A DNA stretch of 64,000 nucleotides, from contig JANTQA010000047.1 in the NCBI GenBank assembly GCA_027625915.1, positions 18,848,001-18,912,000 of the forward strand. The letters run 5' to 3'. Within the stretch, counting starts at the first letter, position 1. Each line of letters begins with the position of its first letter. The translations under genes and the position numbers were made by a program. The stretch comes from Anaeramoeba flamelloides. Lineage: Eukaryota; Metamonada; Anaeramoebidae. A model generated the notes under the pieces. The model had not been told where the DNA came from. It saw only the letters and a list, made by a program, of their open reading frames with translations, and did not search any database. Below, in pieces: positions 13,401-23,793 of the stretch.

Positions 13401-16400
13401 AATAAAAATCAATAACATTTTTCTACAATCTTTTTCGCTGTTTTAATAACATTAGTTAAAATACGTTTTTACTTAGTAGCTATAGATCTTGAAATAAAGA
13501 AAAAAAATTGCTGATCAATAAAAAATCGTAAAAAAGAAAAAAAATAAAAATTTGAAAAAAAGATTGCAATTCTGAAATTTCCAAAATTAAATTTTTTTCA
13601 TTCTAATATCCATTCAAACCCTTTAAACGGCATTTATTTCACATATTACAACAACTTAGCCCCTTTAACTGGAAAAAGATTTATTAACGAAAAAATTAAA
13701 TTTAAAAATTTTTTATTTCCAAAAGAATTATAAAAATAAAAACATTAATTTTTTTCAACTAAAAGACGAGGGAACAAAAATCGAGGGGAATTTCCGATTG
13801 ATTTTAAAAAAAAACAAAAAAACATTAAAATAAATCATTTCTATTAATATATTTTTTTAACAAATATAATATCAAAAAATTAAAAAAAAATAAACAAAAA
13901 CTTTAATTTTTTTTTATATTAAATATTCTCAAAATAATTTTATTAAAAAATAAAAAAAAAAAATCTTAGAACATGGGTTTAATGAACATTGCCCACATGA
14001 ACTTCAATGTTTATTGATTGAGCATGTATTAGTTTGGATTCAAACTGACAATCATGCGAAGTTTATACTTGAAACTGCCCAGCACCGAAGCATTATATTT
14101 GAGATCTTTCGACAAAGCTTTTTTTTACCTATTCAATATGACAGCACAGTATACAAAGTTCTGGAGAGGTATGAATTTTGGCTCAAATCTGTTCAGCAGA
14201 GGCCATTATTAATTCATAGCGAGTTGCAATCATATTTGATCGTCTTTCTTGACAATTTACTGGAGGCATTTTTAATGGAAATTGAAAAAGAAAAAACAGA
14301 TGAAATTCTGAGAAGACTGACAAGGTATTTGGTGAATTTAAAATTTATAGCAGAAGAAAAATATGATTTATTAAGCCGCAATACCTGGGACTTTTTCATA
14401 ACCAAGGCAATCACCACTTTTCAAAGAATCTATTTGGAACGAGATCAAACTTTTCGAAAATTGATTTGGTCAAGAATAATTGGATGCCTATTTACTATTT
14501 TTTTTTATTCCAAAACCAAATGCAATTCGCATTGGCAAGGATTGAAGGCACTTTTTTTATTAATAAGAGAAGATTTCCAAACGATAGTAATGTGGAAACG
14601 ATTATTATATGATATCACGATCAAATTTAACCACATTCTCTTTGGATTCAAGGCAAACCAAAAGATCATTAATGAAGAAAATAAACTCAAATTTCAAAGA
14701 ATCAACCGTGGCAATAGCCATGTCCTGTTTGCCGATAGCATTGCCAGAAATAAATTCAGTTTAGATTTTTTCCCCGATATTCATTTATTACCTGCAACTA
14801 GCCAAGAGGAAATTAACATTAACTATGAATTTGATTTAAATATCAGCCAATGGTGGGATAATGACTATTCGGTCTTTTTTTGGAAAAAGATCTTTAATTT
14901 GCTGGGCAACGTCAATCATATTAAAAACGGGAAAATACACGAATTGGCAATCATTTCTTATATTGAGATCTTGGATTTAATTTATAGGCTATATCAAATT
15001 ATTGACAATAACGATATGCGATTCTTAGCACAACAAAATTTGCCAATTTTAAAATTATTTGGACCAATTTTTTTTGAATCCTGCCTCTTGGGATCAAACT
15101 ATTTATCTGGAAGGTCATTGTCATATGGCGCTGTTGGGATCATGCTATGCGATCCTTATCGAATTAATCCGCTCAGTTACCAAGAATTATCGTATTTTTA
15201 CATCGTCATTTCCCTGGGATTATCCCTAAGAGACGAGAAGGTAATTTCAAACATCATGAGATACACTTCGCAGATTTTCAGTTATTCGTTCCCCGGCTCG
15301 ATTGGGCTGATCAATAGCTATTTGAATCTCATTTCTTTAGTGTTGGATACCAATAACACAACTAATTATAAGGATTGCATTTATTTGCATTGCCTAACTT
15401 GTCTAAGCTCGTTAATTTCATTACAGGATCATTTTACCAAATTGGAAATATACAATTACACCAAATTGTTACAATTAGATCAAAAATCCACAAATGGGTT
15501 TTTGCATTTACAAAATTTATTAAATAGGGATTTACTTGAGCGTGAAAATTTTGCTACTGAAATCGATAAAATTATCAACAAATATGGCCAATATATTGGC
15601 GAAAATAAGAATTCCATTTTCATTATTAATCAAGACACCAAAACCAAAATTCAAAACTTAACTGAAAAGGAATTTAAGAGACAAAGCAAGTTCCCCATTT
15701 GGGATAAGAACAACGAGCTACATGATCTTTCTAATTATTTTTTGTTCCCGGTCCAATCCATTAGATTGAAAATAATCAAAATCATTTCCAATTTTTTAAC
15801 CGGCAAGGGCAAAAATGTGCACCAACAATTAACCTTATACAGCCTGTGGACCATTAGTACTCTGACCGTCAATGAATTAAACAACCAAAAGGAGGGCGAG
15901 CAAATAATGGAAAAGGAAATAATTGAAATAGCATTGAAATGCCTGAATCAATTTGTAGATAACCCCAATACCAAAGTTGCCGAGACCGCAAACCATGGGC
16001 TAGTCTTAATTGCACCATTTTCAAAAATAATTAATAATTTGGCACCCAACTTTTTACCAAACTTAATTAAAAATCAATGTAATTTGATCATGAGCTATGT
16101 TTCAAAGTTAACAAATTTTATTAGAAAATATGAAGATAATGAAAACGATAAACAAAATAATTCAACAGTGCCCCCATCAATTCCCATTCTCTTAAGAACT
16201 ATACAAACCTTTATTACCAACTTGCCAGTATTACTGTTCAATAAGGAATTGAATTCTTTATTCTTTTCGACTTTATTTGCTTGCTTAGGATTTAATAAAT
16301 CAATTCGTGAAACTATTAAAGAATCGAATTTATCATTGAAAAAATCCTTTTCTTATGTCAAAATTGATTATAGTTCAAATAAAGAAAATATTAATATCAA

Positions 16401-18345
16401 CACAACAACGAGCATTAATATTAATAATAACGATGATGATGATGATGATAATGATAATTTAAATTTTGATGTTAATGAAGAGAATATCCAAAAATTTTTA
16501 CACTTCTTAGTTTTAGAAACTAAAAAAAAAAAAAATAGAGATCTCTATCAAAAAAAACGAACAGAAGAGGAAATCAAAAACAATTTCTCATTTTATCACA
16601 TAGATTATGTCCTAATGAATTCTGCGGAAATTGTGTTATTGAATTTATTAAATAATTGGAATAATTATCCATTATGTGAAGGACCGGAGTGGAATTGCTC
16701 TTTATTTGCTGATGACTATTCGGATATACCCGAGGAATATTTGAATTTTGAAGTCTTTAAAAAGAAGACAGAAAAGGAAAAAGAACAAGAAAAAGAAACG
16801 GAAAGGAAAAAGGAAATTGAAAAGGAAAAAGAGAATAATAATAATAATAATAATAATAATACTAATACTAATACTAATACTAATAATAACGATAACGATA
16901 ATAAAGAATTGAATGTTCAAGAAATTGAACAAAGAAATTTGGAAAATTTTGATAAATATTCGCAAGCCTTTGCTCTCAAAGAAGGCACAATTATCATGCT
17001 ATATGATTTGCCAATGAAAGTGAATAATAAAAGGGAAAGAAATGTTGTTAGAGTAATACTACGTGATGCCTCTGGTAAATATGTCTGGGACATTGAGCCG
17101 CTATACGAAAATTTAGATGAGGAAGAAATTGAAAAGCAATTTATAACCCAGCAATACCAAACAAACAACAATGAGGAATTTAAATTAATAGCTAAAAACT
17201 TACCAAAGCTACCAAAATTTGAAAGAGAGCAGATGAAATTACCACGCTACACCACAGAATTAGATATATCCACAACAGACATGTTGGGTGAAATGCTGCA
17301 ATACATTGGTGAAACATTTGAATCAGAGTCCAAAACAAATTTTAATTCGCCAATGGTTGGCATACCCTCGGGGAAAAGTCAGCAATTCAATGAAATCAAA
17401 GAAAATTATTCAGGCCAGCAATCCTCATTGGATAACTTTGTTCAAAGTGTTAAGGAAAATAATGAAAAAAAATGTGACAATATTAAACCGCCAACCACGG
17501 TTGAGAGCAGAAACCATTTCCATTTATCCAAAATCCTCTTTTCCCAATTAGGGCTATTCTCGGTGACAAACAAGGAAGACTTGATCCCAATCAAAAGAAA
17601 CGATCGGTTTTCGAGGGCATTAAAGGAATTGGACAAAAGGCCCTCTCGCGAAATGCAAAAAATCGGCGTCATCTATGTCGCGCCGGGCCAAATACATCAA
17701 AACGACATTTTGTCAAACGAATTCGGCTCGCCCCTATACGAAGAATTTGTCAACGGGCTCGGCTGGGAAATAGACATCTCCAAGCATGTGGGCTATAATG
17801 GCGGGCTGGATATCTATTCGGGGGTAAACGGCCGAACTTGTCCGTATTACACAGATAGCGAAACAGAGGTCGTGTTCCACACGATCACGAGAATGCCCAA
17901 TTCCGAAACCAACGTCCAGCAGATCCATAAAAAAAAGCATGTCGGTAACGACATCGTGCAAATCGTCTGGTGCGAAAACATCGAGCAAGACTATGACCCA
18001 ACAACAATCACCTCCAAATTTAACCACGCGCATATCGTAATATACCCCTTGCCAAATGGGCTCTTTAGAATCCAAATATTCATGAAGGAATCCGTCAAAT
18101 TCTTTGGCCCATTATTAACAGGAATGATCATTTCGAAAAAGGATTTGCCCTATCTAGCTAGAACAACAGCTATGTGCGCCTACCGATACGTTAGATATGA
18201 GACAAGAGGATACCAACACCCTTTCCCCACCAGATGGGACCTCATTAATGAAACAATTGAGAGATATAAAATGGACTTATCCTTTGACCAATACTTTTCG
18301 AGACTAATTGTCCCTAAGGGAACAGAAGAGCATAAAAGAAAATAA
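4423..18345 (+). CDS. RALGAPA: RalGAP alpha subunit (Rap/Ran-GAP domain protein), 7 exons
   Basis: Catalytic subunit of a RalGAP-type complex (tuberin-like) that stimulates GTP hydrolysis by Ral/Rheb-class small GTPases. Exons: 4423-4516, 4649-4732, 9803-9913, 10672-10875, 11000-11194, 11408-11458, 13970-18345; 1704 residues. All six introns are phase 1. The N-terminal exons match the RalGAP alpha helical region (RIKSLSEYLALKNEDE, IFSILNKLILYASEAI, LLKSTTSL...AIREKGLNTL). The last exon begins EHGFNEHCPHELQCLLIEHV and continues FEIFRQSFFLPI; then come WKKIFNLLGNVNHI, VRVILRDASGKYVWD and a C-terminal GAP domain at about 1460-1650 with GLGWEID and the asparagine thumb HVGNDIVQIVW (Asn about 1573). 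Asp, Asn, Lys/Glu and Asn/Thr runs encoded by GAT and AAT repeats lie at about 1060-1220 in a variable linker. Exon 6 (17 residues) and the exon 2 donor (gtgaag) are the least certain parts. Confidence 0.9.
4733..9802 (+). other. Giant intron 2 of RALGAPA (5070 bp)
   Basis: This stretch lies between two coding blocks that are adjacent in the RalGAP alpha family, with donor gtgaag and acceptor tag. It contains long T and A tracts, a near-perfect hairpin element at 6630-6928, and otherwise AT-rich sequence in which I see no gene. The short frames at 6171-6428 and 8585-8875 on the minus strand are low-complexity Phe/Lys runs. Confidence 0.7.
6630..6928. mobile_element. TTAA-flanked hairpin MITE
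   Basis: The left arm (about 6634-6727) and right arm (about 6834-6924) are nearly identical inverted copies, with blocks cacgtgtgtcttacgaatta and acatcagtggattagactgt in both. The arms are about 90-95 bases around a spacer of about 105. Each side is flanked by TTAA (6630-6633 and 6925-6928), and the inner termini read GGATTATC and GGACTATC. TTAA target duplication is characteristic of piggyBac-class elements, so this may be a piggyBac-type MITE; the family is an inference. No coding capacity is present. It sits inside an intron of RALGAPA on neither coding sense. Confidence 0.8.
9914..10671 (+). other. Intron 3 of RALGAPA (758 bp)
   Basis: Bounded by donor gtaacc, just before a 20-base T tract, and acceptor aataaag. 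Nothing but AT-rich sequence and homopolymers is seen inside it. Confidence 0.7.
11758..12160 (+). repeat. Dispersed repeat R6, copy 1
   Basis: This segment matches the reverse complement of about 27980-28420 over about 400 bases. Shared blocks include gatttggaaacaaccacct, aatatcattattttgagtct, atatgaggtgctatttattt and the stretch around tcaaaggatctttttt. A short open frame (11647-11862) overlaps its left end. On the minus strand both copies keep a similar peptide (KDPLKKKFFK versus KDPLKRKFFK), hinting at a decayed coding element. The family is unknown. Confidence 0.65.
13200..13720 (+). repeat. Dispersed repeat R3, copy 1
   Basis: Ordered similarity to 55010-55510: cttaaaaattgaaaaa, then a ctcctattgaaga/ctccaatagaaaa block, attccaataaaaatcaa, gatatagatcttgaaataa-like, and ttctaatatccattca. 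No coding capacity or terminal repeat was recognised. Confidence 0.6.
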
Positions 18346-19486
18346 GCCAAAATCGTAAACTTTAGTCAAATTTCAAAAAAAAAAAAAAAAAAAAAAAATC
18401 ATCCTCTTTTTTATTATATCGATATATTGATATTTAATTCTAACTATTTATATATCCCTTCAAAACAAAATTCAATTGATAAAAGTTTTTTTTTTATTAT
18501 TTTTTATTGTTTTTTTTTTATGAATTTTATTTGTTTTTATTTTTATTTATTATGAATTTTTTTTTTGTTTGTTTGTTTTTAGCGAATTACTTTGATTCCA
18601 ACAAGAAGTTTGTTCTTTAATGATCTAATATTACATTTAAAACAGATTTGGTTAATACAAAATAATTAATTACTTTTTTGAATCGAACAAAACTTGATTG
18701 TTAATAAGATTTATAAAAAAAACAAAAGTCCAGAAATGATCATTAGAAAAATTGAAAATTATTTTTTTTTGTTTATAAAATTGTTAATTTTGGGGTTTGA
18801 TTCTTTTTTAAAATTGGTTTTGATAATTTTTAATAGAGGGTCTATTATAACTAAGTAATCTGAAATTATTAATATTATTCGTTAAAAGTAAGACTCATAT
18901 GAAAATCAATTTTTTTTGTTTGTTTTAAATTTATTTCTCCCAAAATATAATTATTCATTAACATTTCAATTTGTTTTGTACAAATTTTGAAAATTAAAGA
19001 TATTTGTCATATTTTTAGTCATTCCGATTAAAAAAACATTTTAGTGATATCATAAATATTTCAGAAAACAACCTCAAGTTATATATGATTAAGGGGGTAG
19101 CCACATTATAATAACAACCGCAATTGAAATATTTAAATATACCTTAAAAATTATATTGGTGCTCTTAAGTTCTAAATTCTCCAAAAAATCAAAATAAAAA
19201 AAAAATGAAAAAACTTTAATTTTACTTATATCTACTTATAAAATTTTAACAAAATATTCAAAAAAAAAAAAAAAAAGTTAAATTTTGAGAAATTTATATA
19301 ATTTTTACATAGAGATTATTTCTCTTGTTAATTGGTTTTCCAGTCTTTAAAAATCATTATTTTGTAAATTAATCCTTGAATTCATAATAATTATTATTTT
19401 GTAAAAGATTAATTTCTTTTTTTATCACAATTCAAAACCCTTTTAAAAAAATGTGTAATTATTTAGAATTATGTGATTCAAAAATC

Positions 19487-20194
19487 TTTTTCAAATAAAA
19501 GGGCTCAAAAAATTCCAAGAATTATTCATAAGTGAATCAAATTAATTGTAGTATCATTCTTAAATCTAAGAAACCCTTTAAAACTTAAAAAAATACTTAA
19601 TTGAATCTTTAAAACTCATTAAAACAAAACAATAAAAATTAAATATTTTAAAAATTGGTGTGCCCTTTTAATTGAAATGAGAAATCTCGTTTTGTAAATT
19701 GTAATGAAAAAAATTATAAAATCAATAAAAACCTTTGAAAAAGGCGAATTGGGAAAAATTTCTCTACATTTTATTGATAATTCTTTACACGTCAAACTTT
19801 TGTTCTTTAAATTCTCATATTCAAGATAAAGCCGCAATTAATCTGATATTTGGTTGTAATTGTTTTTTTTTTTTTACTTTTTTTTTCTCTTTTTTTTCTC
19901 TTTTTTCTTTGTTCCATGCATCAATCCAATAATGGACTTTTTTAATCCCTATATCTAGCTCATTCGAAATCAAACTTAAACTGTTTACATTTATATACTG
20001 AAAGATTATTTCCAAATTGGTTTCTTCTTATCTTGCTTTTTCATTTTCCAACTTTTCAATATCCAAAAATAAAAATAGAAACAAATGAAAAAATGAATAA
20101 TTAAAATGAAAATCACCAATAATTAATTATCTTATAAAGAATCAAATTCGATTGTATTACTGATTTGAGAGGTGTACCCTTTATGTTTGAAAAA
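19487..20194 (-). mobile_element. DNA transposon remnant with TIRs and HTH-like peptide, copy A
   Basis: The ends read TTTTTCAAATAAAAGGGC on the left and, inverted, TTTTTCAAACATAAAGGGTAC on the right, giving imperfect terminal inverted repeats of about 18 bases. On the minus strand two open stretches encode SNELDIGIKKVHYWIDAWNK and then LRLYLEYENLKNKSLTCKEL followed by SIKCREIFPNSPFSKVFIDF. These have the helix-rich, basic look of a homeodomain-like transposase DNA-binding region. No catalytic DDE/D core is seen, so this is a truncated or non-autonomous copy. A second copy in the opposite orientation lies at 58566-59253 and keeps the same peptides. The superfamily is not determined. Confidence 0.75.
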
Positions 20195-20451
20195 TAGTTT
20201 ATTGTTAAGAATTAAATTACAAAAAATGATATTTTTCTTAATACCAGTATTAAAAATTAATTCCAATTTTATATTTAAGAACTATTTAGTAATTTTACCA
20301 TATTTTAGAATTCAAAAAAATAATTAATTGATAATATCAAGATCTTTTTTTAAAAAAAAAAAATTAATTTTGAAAAATGAATCAAAAGAAACAAATATAA
20401 TCACTGATCAGATCAGAAGATATTATTTTACTTTTTGTTTTATATCTCGTT

Positions 20452-20474
20452 GGGGGGGGGGGGGGGGGGGGGGT
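20452..20474 (+). repeat. Poly-G tract of 23 bases
   Basis: An uninterrupted run of about 23 G in a genome where G runs above 4 are rare. It is preceded by tatctcgtt and followed by ttaatt. It could form a G-quadruplex. The length may be affected by sequencing or assembly. Confidence 0.9.
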
Positions 20475-20744
20475 TAATTAAATATTTACATTGACAATAC
20501 TTCACAATTAACAAATAATCCATAAATCTCAACTTATTATCATCTTAGATTTATTAAAGATAGAAATATCCAAGGATAATAGATTTCATTAAATACAGTC
20601 TATATTATGAATTAATTTCAAACACAAAAAAACACATTTTATTAAAACTTTCCTATCAATCCATTAAGTGGGAATTATTTTTTTTTTATTAATCACCGTT
20701 TGTGGAACCTTATTTATTGATAATCTTTCTATCGGGTTTTTACT

Positions 20745-21245
20745 CCTCCTTTCAGGAGAAGTGTCGTCAAGTGTTGTAGAGTGCCTAGGTTTTTTTTTTT
20801 TGCTTTTTGGAATGTAAAGAAAATTAAATAAATTTTCCGTTCATTTCAGTTTATTAAAAAAATCAAAAAAAATCTAACGGCAGTTTTCCAGAATTAAAAA
20901 TATTTTTTTCAATACCAATCAATAAATAATTCTTTAATAGTCCTGATAATGGATAATCTATTTGAAAGATATTTATTAAATTTAAAATAAAAGTAAAATA
21001 TAATGATTATAATCTCTTAACTCTGAAAAAAAGAAAATATTCAATTTTTTTACTATTAAATTTGAAAAAAAACCAAATAGAACCATGGAAAATTGGATCT
21101 TTGAACTTAAATTGTAAAAAAATCTTCAAAAATAATTTTTGATACAGACCTTTTAGTAACCATTAGTTTTTAATATTAATAAAGTTATCAAAAAGTCAAA
21201 AATTAGCAAATATTTCATTTTTTTTCAAAAAATTTTTTCATTTTT
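20745..21245 (+). repeat. Dispersed repeat R2, copy 1
   Basis: It starts with a cgtcaagtg...gtgcctaggtttt motif, then carries ordered blocks tcaataaataattctttaat, atctatttgaaagatattta, tactattaaatttgaaaaaa and aaagttatcaaaaagtcaaa. The same blocks occur in the same order at 33225-33960 and 40350-41330, and the leading motif also occurs at 51890-52115. Non-coding as far as can be seen. Confidence 0.7.
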
Positions 21246-22206
21246 TATCAAAATTTGAATAATAAATAGGGATAAAATATTACTTCGTTTCCCTTTTTTT
21301 CTTTAGAAATTTTATTAACTCTCAAAGAATTATATTCTATTTTTCGATCTAGATTTTTTTGTTTGGTAATTTTTTTATGTTAGACATTTGTTTTTTTTTT
21401 TTTTGTGAAACAAGAATAATGATTACTAAAAAAAAAAAAGAGAATCAGATAAAATCTATGACATTTAACTTTATAATATCTGTACAGAATTTAATATTCT
21501 GCTTTTTTATCGTTCCAATTCCCTTCCAAATTTGTTATTTTGATCAAAAATCCCAATTTGTATCAAAATTGGTATCTCAAAACTTTTGGCAATTTGATAA
21601 AGTATTGCCAAAAAAATAAAATTTTCTGAAAATCATAAATCTTTTGTGAAATAGAAAATTGTTGGATTTCGAAATAAGATTTGTTTGATGTACTCAATCG
21701 TGTTGGTGTCATTTTATATTTTGAAATAACTACGTCAGCAATCTAAAAAATAAAAAAAATAGATGAGAAAAAATTTTTTTTTCTTTTTTGTACAAACAGT
21801 TGTCAAAAACCTAATGACCTTTTTTGATTTTTTTGGCTTTTTGACTCCTTAATAAAGATCAGACTTGTATTCCTATAAGTTACTGTTTTGGATTCTTCCT
21901 TTTTTATTTTCAAAAAATCCAAAGCAATCTTGAATGCATTGACTTTTTTACTATGTAAATACCAAACCAAAAACTCAAATGATGACCAGACAAAAAAAAA
22001 GAAAAATTTAATTTCAAATGACTAGAAGACAAAATATGGCAAAAAGTTCATCAGTGACCCATCGACATGTTGACTCATGTGTTTAAAGCAGTTTTGGTAA
22101 CATTTGAACCAAATTTAAAACCAGAAATCTTTAAACAACCTTTTTTACAGATAATTCTAATATAAATATACTGAAAAGACCCAAAGTTTTTTACAAAAAA
22201 ATATAA

Positions 22207-22638
22207 CAGTTGTGGAAAAAAAGTGAAACTGGAAAAAAAGTGAAACACGGTTTTTAATTGGGAACATTACTGAAAATTCAAAGTAAGATCAATGAAAAAA
22301 AGAATAAATAAATAAATAAAGACAAAATGAAGTATTCGCCACAATAACAGTTTTTTTAATACTATTATTAGGTATGGGTTTTTCTTTGATTGATCAATTA
22401 TTAAAAATTTGTTCAAAAAATTGACTATTTTTGAGATCTCAAAAACCACACACACAATTTCGATAAATCAGTAGATTTAAATAGTATTTGTTGGGTTGAT
22501 TGAAAATTATATACTGGATTATTATTTGAAGTTAATTGGTTTCTTCTTTTTATTGATTTTACTTTTCATTTTCAGTAATGTTCCCAATTAAAAACCGTGT
22601 TTCACTTTTTTTCCAGTTTCACTTTTTTTCCACAACAG
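22207..22638. mobile_element. Mariner-like MITE with about 70 bp TIRs
   Basis: The left arm begins CAGTTGTGGAAAAAAAGTGA, continues through a second aaaaaaagtgaaac block and ends ttgggaacattactgaaaa. The right arm is its near-perfect inverted copy ending ccacaacagTA. The element is 432 bases with about 70-base TIRs. The right flank is TA; the left flank reads TAA, so a TA duplication is likely but not exact. CAGT-type ends with TA flanks suggest Tc1/mariner affiliation. No transposase frame is present. Confidence 0.8.
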
Positions 22639-22941
22639 TAAGTGTCAGAAAGTTGAGGACTCATATTATTGTCTTAATTTTGTGGGAGTTACATCAGAAA
22701 AAAAGACTATATTTCTTTGGAAAAATTTAAACAAACTTGTAATAAACAAACAAAAAAAAAACTCAAATAGGAATTTTATTGACTGGAAAATAATAAACAC
22801 ACCTAATTAGTGTTAAAGTTGAATTGTTTTTTAAAAGTGTGATCAATTCCGTAAAAGTTTTAAAAAAGGAGAAAAAATAATAACAAATAAATCGTTTTCA
22901 AAAATAGTGTTTGAGTTCAAAAGCTGGATCTTTTTACCATA

Positions 22942-23793
22942 TTATTTCTCTTTTTTTTCTTCTTCTTCTTCTTCTTCTTCTTCTTCTTCTTCTTCGGTTT
23001 TTTTAAATAAGAATTTGATCGTATCACAACAAATGGTTTTGAATTTGGTGAGTTCAGTCCAGGATTCAGAAATTTTCAATTCTTTGAGGAGTTTTAAAAT
23101 TTCAACAACTGTTTTTAAGAATTCATGAGCAATTGTACATATGGCAGATTGGTATTTACATTTTTGAACCGACTCTTTTTTTTTACCATGTTTGGCAATA
23201 TTTCGAAGAACGAAAAAGGAGTGGAAGAGGAAAGAGTATCTAATTACAAGCCAGAAATTTACCCAGAATTTGTTGTTACATACTTTTTCTTTTTCTTCTT
23301 CTTCAGGTTCTTCTTCTGGTTCTGGTAAAAACATGTCAACTAATTTGTATGTGTCCAAGGCGTATTCAACCATCTTTGGGCACATTCCTTCGTCTTCATT
23401 TTTATTTTCAATTTCTTCATCAATAGCTTTTTTAACTTTGTCTACAAGAGCTTTAAAAGTAAAACCATAAATTTTGGAACATAATTTATAACTATAGCAA
23501 CACTCAGAACAGCAACAGTGACCAAGTAATTTTGCAACAATGTAATCGGCAGTTTTTATGAATAAGGAAAAAATAGTCAAGTAAAGAAGTACAATTTTTT
23601 CGACAAATCCAATGATGGTTTTGATGTAGCTTGGTTTGCTTTCTTTGAAAGTTTCGTACATTTCTCCAAACATAACAAGTACCTCTTTCATATGTGGTGG
23701 GAAGATTGTGTCGATAGTTTTCAATTCGGGTAATTTGTCAACAAATTTTTCTTCTTTTGGTTTGAGTTCTTTTGTTTCTTTTGTTTCGGTCAT
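22942..23793 (-). CDS. Orphan protein with Cys cluster, hydrophobic helices and poly-Glu tail
   Basis: A single-exon frame of 283 residues starting at ATG 23793 after an A/T-rich leader (ATGACCGAAACAAAA). Visible features are a Lys/Glu-rich N-terminus, a hydrophobic segment at about 60-80 (IIGFVEKIVLLYLTIFSLF), a Cys-rich stretch at about 93-105 (CCCSECCYSYKLC), and an acidic loop at about 158-170. A second hydrophobic, aromatic segment lies at about 177-196, and the protein ends in about 17 mostly Glu residues encoded by a TTC-type microsatellite. Codon use and length argue for a real gene. I do not recognise the family. A membrane- or lipid-associated helical protein is possible, but that is speculation. 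A TTC repeat of variable length forms its 3' end. Confidence 0.75.
   Translation of the reverse strand: MTETKETKELKPKEEKFVDKLPELKTIDTIFPPHMKEVLVMFGEMYETFKESKPSYIKTIIGFVEKIVLLYLTIFSLFIKTADYIVAKLLGHCCCSECCYSYKLCSKIYGFTFKALVDKVKKAIDEEIENKNEDEGMCPKMVEYALDTYKLVDMFLPEPEEEPEEEEKEKVCNNKFWVNFWLVIRYSFLFHSFFVLRNIAKHGKKKESVQKCKYQSAICTIAHEFLKTVVEILKLLKELKISESWTELTKFKTICCDTIKFLFKKTEEEEEEEEEEEEEKKEK

Larger units (their letters stand above)
11459..13969 (+). other. Intron 6 of RALGAPA (2511 bp), holds two dispersed repeats
   Basis: The donor gtaata follows the small exon 6 and the acceptor cttag precedes EHGFNEHC. Inside are a copy of repeat R6 (about 11758-12160, inverted copy at 27980-28420) and a copy of repeat R3 (about 13200-13720, second copy at 55010-55510). 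A relatively GC-rich patch at 12600-12720 looks coding-like on the minus strand (block WKINLIQVTQLFDQW) but has no recognisable family and is probably a remnant. Confidence 0.6.
18346..22941. other. Gap between RALGAPA and the orphan gene, rich in elements
   Basis: No gene is seen. It contains a TIR element with an HTH-like peptide (19487-20194), a 23-base G run (20452-20474), a copy of dispersed repeat R2 (about 20745-21245) and a long-TIR element (22207-22638). The remainder is AT-rich with frequent homopolymers. The first 100 bases after the RALGAPA stop carry a long A run and a T-rich stretch that may hold the transcript end. Confidence 0.6.

Noticed and set aside
17734-18075. 113-codon minus-strand frame
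   Set aside because: It is antisense to the more GC-rich GAP-domain part of RALGAPA, which reduces stop codons by composition alone.
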